From Pseudomonadota bacterium (GTDB lineage Bacteria; Pseudomonadota; Gammaproteobacteria; Burkholderiales; Burkholderiaceae_C): a DNA stretch of 64,000 nucleotides. The notes beneath the pieces are model-generated. The model did not search any database. It had not been told where the DNA came from and saw only the letters and a list, made by a program, of their open reading frames with translations. Location of the stretch: the NCBI GenBank assembly GCA_018241265.1, contig JAFEEF010000006.1:148894-212893 (forward strand), written 5' to 3'. The position numbers and the translations under genes are program-made. How positions within the stretch are numbered: position 1 is the stretch's first letter; every line of letters begins with the position of its first letter. This document shows, one piece after another, positions 61,831 through 64,000 of the stretch.

Positions 61831-62355
61831 ATGGCCCACGCGCTGCCGGCCGCTACCGGCCCCGCTCGCCTGACCCGCTCGGCCGACTTCGAGCGGGTGC
61901 TGCGTGCGCGCAGCCGGGTGAGAAGTGCGCACTTCGCGATCCATCACGTCGCCGATTGGCCTGCGTCGCGGTCCCGGACGGCGGAACAGGCGGCCTCCTA
62001 CAAGTTATCAACAAGCGAGTCCACAGCATCTGCACAGCTTGTGGATGACTTGCCGGCGGCAGCGCCGGCGCTGCCGTTGTGGCTGGGTGCGGTGGTGCCG
62101 AAGCGTCATGCCCGCCGCGCGGTCACGCGCACCTTGCTGAAGCGCCAGATTCGCGCCGCTGTGTCCGAGCGGCGTGCAGCGCTGGCGGGCGGGCTGTGGG
62201 TGGTGCGACTCTGCGCGCCGTTCGAGCGCACGCAATTCCCGAGCGCTGCGTCGGCGGCGCTGGCGCGCGCGGTGCGCACCGAACTCGAGGGCTTGCTGCG
62301 CCAGGCCGCCGGGCGCTGCGCCGTTGCCCGGACTCGAGCTGACGCGGCACCATGA
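61831..62355 (+). CDS. rnpA: Ribonuclease P protein component
   Basis: A 174-residue protein that pairs with the M1 RNA to mature tRNA 5' ends. The core is RLTRSADFERVLRARSRVRSAHFAIHH at the front and LWLGAVVPKRHARRAVTRTLLKRQIRAAV, the RNR-type signature, near residues 83-110. Between them lies an insert (about 42-82) that is absent from short RnpA proteins and contains KLSTSE and LVDDLP. Those codons are DnaA-box-like in DNA (62005-62013, 62040-62048). The stop overlaps yidD by ATGA. Confidence 0.92.
   Translation: MAHALPAATGPARLTRSADFERVLRARSRVRSAHFAIHHVADWPASRSRTAEQAASYKLSTSESTASAQLVDDLPAAAPALPLWLGAVVPKRHARRAVTRTLLKRQIRAAVSERRAALAGGLWVVRLCAPFERTQFPSAASAALARAVRTELEGLLRQAAGRCAVARTRADAAP
62005..62013 (+). 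promoter_or_regulatory. DnaA-box-like site inside rnpA (plus orientation)
   Basis: TTATCAACA differs from the DnaA box TTATCCACA by one base and is read in frame as Leu-Ser-Thr (codons 59-61). Confidence 0.4.
62040..62048 (-). promoter_or_regulatory. DnaA-box-like site inside rnpA (minus orientation)
   Basis: TGTGGATGA, complement TCATCCACA, is one base from the DnaA box in the opposite orientation to the site at 62005, 26 bases away. Its codons give Leu-Val-Asp-Asp. Confidence 0.4.
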
Positions 62356-62669
62356 CCTTGCTGTCGCCGCTCCTGCGCTTTCCGCGGCGCCTGCTGATCG
62401 CGCTGGTGCGCGGCTACCGGCTCTTGCTGAGCCCGTGGCTGGGCAATGCTTGCCGTTTCGAGCCGACCTGCTCGGTCTATGCGATCGAAGCGCTCGAGCG
62501 CCACGGCGCCGTCGCCGGCACGGGACTGGCGGTTTATCGGCTGTGCCGCTGTCATCCGTTCTGTGCCGGCGGGCCGGACCCGGTGCCGGATGCGCTGCCG
62601 CGGCTGTTCTCTTCCCTGGGGCTGGGCTCGTCCGAGCCTGTCCCCTCCACCGATCCGAAGTCCCCATGA
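62352..62669 (+). CDS. yidD: Membrane protein insertion efficiency factor YidD
   Basis: A 105-residue peripheral inner-membrane protein that assists YidC. The family core is LLIALVRGYRLLLSPWLGNACRFEPTCSVYAIEALERHG and LCRCHPFCAGGPDPVP, with the conserved cysteines of that motif. It has an amphipathic start (LLSPLLRFPRRLLIALVRGY). It overlaps rnpA and yidC by ATGA on both sides (62352-62355 and 62666-62669). Confidence 0.93.
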   Translation: MTLLSPLLRFPRRLLIALVRGYRLLLSPWLGNACRFEPTCSVYAIEALERHGAVAGTGLAVYRLCRCHPFCAGGPDPVPDALPRLFSSLGLGSSEPVPSTDPKSP

Positions 62670-64000
62670 CCGATTTCCGCCGCACGCTGCTGTGGATGGT
62701 GTTCCTGATGTCGCTGTTCCTCCTGTGGGACAACTGGCAGGTGCACAACGGGCAGCGCTCGTTCTTCGCCCCGCCGGTACCGCATCCCGCAGCGTCGGCC
62801 ACCAGCGCGACGCCGACGCCGACACCCACGGCCGTGCCCGGCGCGACCGCGGCCGCGGCCGCCGTACCGGTCGCCGGCGCAGCCTCGTCGGCCGCCGCGC
62901 CGGCCGTGCAGCGGTTCACCGTGACGACCGATCTCGTCAAGGCGACCTTGAGCAGCGAAGGGGGCAGCCTCGTGCGTCTCGAGCTGCTCGGCGTCCCCGA
63001 GCATGTCGAGCAGAAGTGGTACGAGCCGCTGGTCGGGCTCTTCAGGGGCCAGGGAACCGGCCCGACGACATCCGACGTGGTGCTGCTCGACAACTCCAGC
63101 CAGCGCCTTTACGTCGTGCAGACCGGCTTGATCCCGACCGGCGGCGCCGGGCTGCCGAACCATGCGACGCCGATGACGGTCGAGCCGGGCGACAAGACCT
63201 TGCAGCCCGGCCAGGGCCAGCTCCAGGTGCGCTTCGAGGCCGCGGCCGCGAGCGGCGTCAAGCTCGTCAAGACCTACACGTTCGAGCGCGGCAGCTACGT
63301 GATCGACGTGAAGACCGAAGTCGTCAACGCATCGGGCGCGCCGGTCGACCCGCAGCTCTACCTGCAGATCGTGCGCGACGGCAACCCGGCGCCGGGCGTG
63401 TCGCACTTCTATTCGACCTTCACCGGCCCGGCGGTCTATACCGACACGACGCGCTACAAGAAGATCGACTTCAAGACGCTCGACAAGCGCGCCGACGAGC
63501 ATCCGACCGACAAGGCCGATTTCGAGCTGACGAGCGACAACGGCTGGGTCGCGATGGTGCAGCATTACTTCGCGACGGCCTGGCTGCTGCCCGACAAGGT
63601 GCAGCGCGAGTACTTCGCGCGCCGCGTCGACACGAACAAGTACGCGGTCGGCATGATCGTGCCGATGGGATGGCTCGCGCCGGGCGCCAGCAAGACCGTC
63701 GACGCGCGCCTGTTCTCCGGACCCGAGGAGGAGAACAAGCTCAGCGCGCTTGCACCCGGGCTCGAACTCGTCAAAGACTACGGCGTCTTCAAGACCATCG
63801 CCGTGCCCCTGTTCTGGCTTCTGACCGAGCTGCACAAGCTGATCGGCAACTGGGGCTGGTCGATCATCGGCCTCGTGGTGCTGCTGAAGATCGCGTTCTA
63901 CTGGTTCAACGCCAAGGCCTACACGTCGATGGCGAAGATGAAGGCGATCAACCCGCGCGTGATGGAAATGCGCGAACGGCTGAAGGACAAGCCGCAGCAG
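62666..64000 (+). CDS. yidC: Membrane protein insertase YidC, 3' end cut by window edge
   Basis: The first 445 codons of an insertase (about 550 residues in full) that helps membrane proteins fold into the inner membrane. The N-terminal helix MTDFRRTLLWMVFLMSLFLLWDNWQ is diagnostic, followed by a proline/alanine linker and the large periplasmic domain (from VQRFTVTTDLVKATLSSEGGSLVRLELLG to about residue 360). Two further helices begin near VFKTIAVPLFWLLTELHKLIGNWGWSIIGLVVLLKIAFYW; the segment MAKMKAINPRVMEMRERL is the cytoplasmic loop that binds clients. The start overlaps the yidD stop by ATGA. Confidence 0.95.
   Translation, partial: MTDFRRTLLWMVFLMSLFLLWDNWQVHNGQRSFFAPPVPHPAASATSATPTPTPTAVPGATAAAAAVPVAGAASSAAAPAVQRFTVTTDLVKATLSSEGGSLVRLELLGVPEHVEQKWYEPLVGLFRGQGTGPTTSDVVLLDNSSQRLYVVQTGLIPTGGAGLPNHATPMTVEPGDKTLQPGQGQLQVRFEAAAASGVKLVKTYTFERGSYVIDVKTEVVNASGAPVDPQLYLQIVRDGNPAPGVSHFYSTFTGPAVYTDTTRYKKIDFKTLDKRADEHPTDKADFELTSDNGWVAMVQHYFATAWLLPDKVQREYFARRVDTNKYAVGMIVPMGWLAPGASKTVDARLFSGPEEENKLSALAPGLELVKDYGVFKTIAVPLFWLLTELHKLIGNWGWSIIGLVVLLKIAFYWFNAKAYTSMAKMKAINPRVMEMRERLKDKPQQ

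Overview
The window is about 64 kb of high-GC chromosome with tightly packed genes, many of them joined by 4-base ATGA or 1-base TGATG overlaps. The right end carries the replication-origin block: gyrB, dnaN and dnaA on the minus strand, then an intergenic stretch with DnaA boxes, then rpmH, rnpA, yidD and yidC on the plus strand. A dnaA-dnaN-gyrB order with no recF between them, the RnpA type, the fimT-pilVWXY1-E pilin operon and a CTGAGCTTGTCGAA dispersed repeat all suggest a betaproteobacterium of the order Burkholderiales. The species cannot be told from the sequence.

Region by region: (1) 1-11.5 kb is a minus-strand catabolic operon. It holds a molybdenum hydroxylase (FAD subunit plus a fused 2Fe-2S/Mo subunit), a 6-hydroxynicotinate reductase-like iron-sulfur protein, a UPF0280 protein, an amino acid synthesis (DUF1185) protein and a branched-chain amino acid type ABC transporter. 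A divergent TetR regulator lies beyond it, with a perfect palindrome between. I read this as uptake, hydroxylation and ring reduction of an N-heteroaromatic compound of unknown identity, and it is the best candidate here for an undescribed pathway. (2) 11.5-18.2 kb is the minor pilin/PilY1 operon of a type IV pilus. (3) 18.5-23.8 kb holds single genes: a NUDIX hydrolase, a GH19 enzyme with a histone-like tail, Ogt, an HpcH/HpaI aldolase, a truncated outer-membrane transporter and a carotenoid oxygenase. (4) 23.8-31.6 kb holds an acyl-CoA ligase, a dienoyl-CoA-reductase type SDR, then an accessory patch: a DUF2185 immunity-like gene, a small membrane protein, a VapBC pair, an unknown membrane protein, PanE, and a broken AmpC-like gene beside a dispersed repeat.

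(5) 31.6-39.8 kb holds a two-component system, an SPFH protein coupled to an SH3-type secreted protein, and a methyltransferase/unknown/kinase-like trio. (6) 39.8-49.4 kb holds molybdate transport genes modABC (molybdate would also serve the molybdenum hydroxylase of region 1), an OYE-type oxidoreductase, glucose-6-phosphate dehydrogenase, and an mprF-acvB membrane-lipid operon. (7) 49.4-55.7 kb holds a second LivK-like binding protein, a small secreted protein, a glycosyltransferase overlapping a glycogen-debranching-type enzyme, and a persulfide dioxygenase-rhodanese fusion. (8) 55.8-64 kb is the origin block. Two DnaA-box-like sequences lie inside rnpA and are read as the tripeptides L-S-T and L-V-D.

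I saw no tRNA, rRNA, CRISPR array, complete insertion sequence or prophage.
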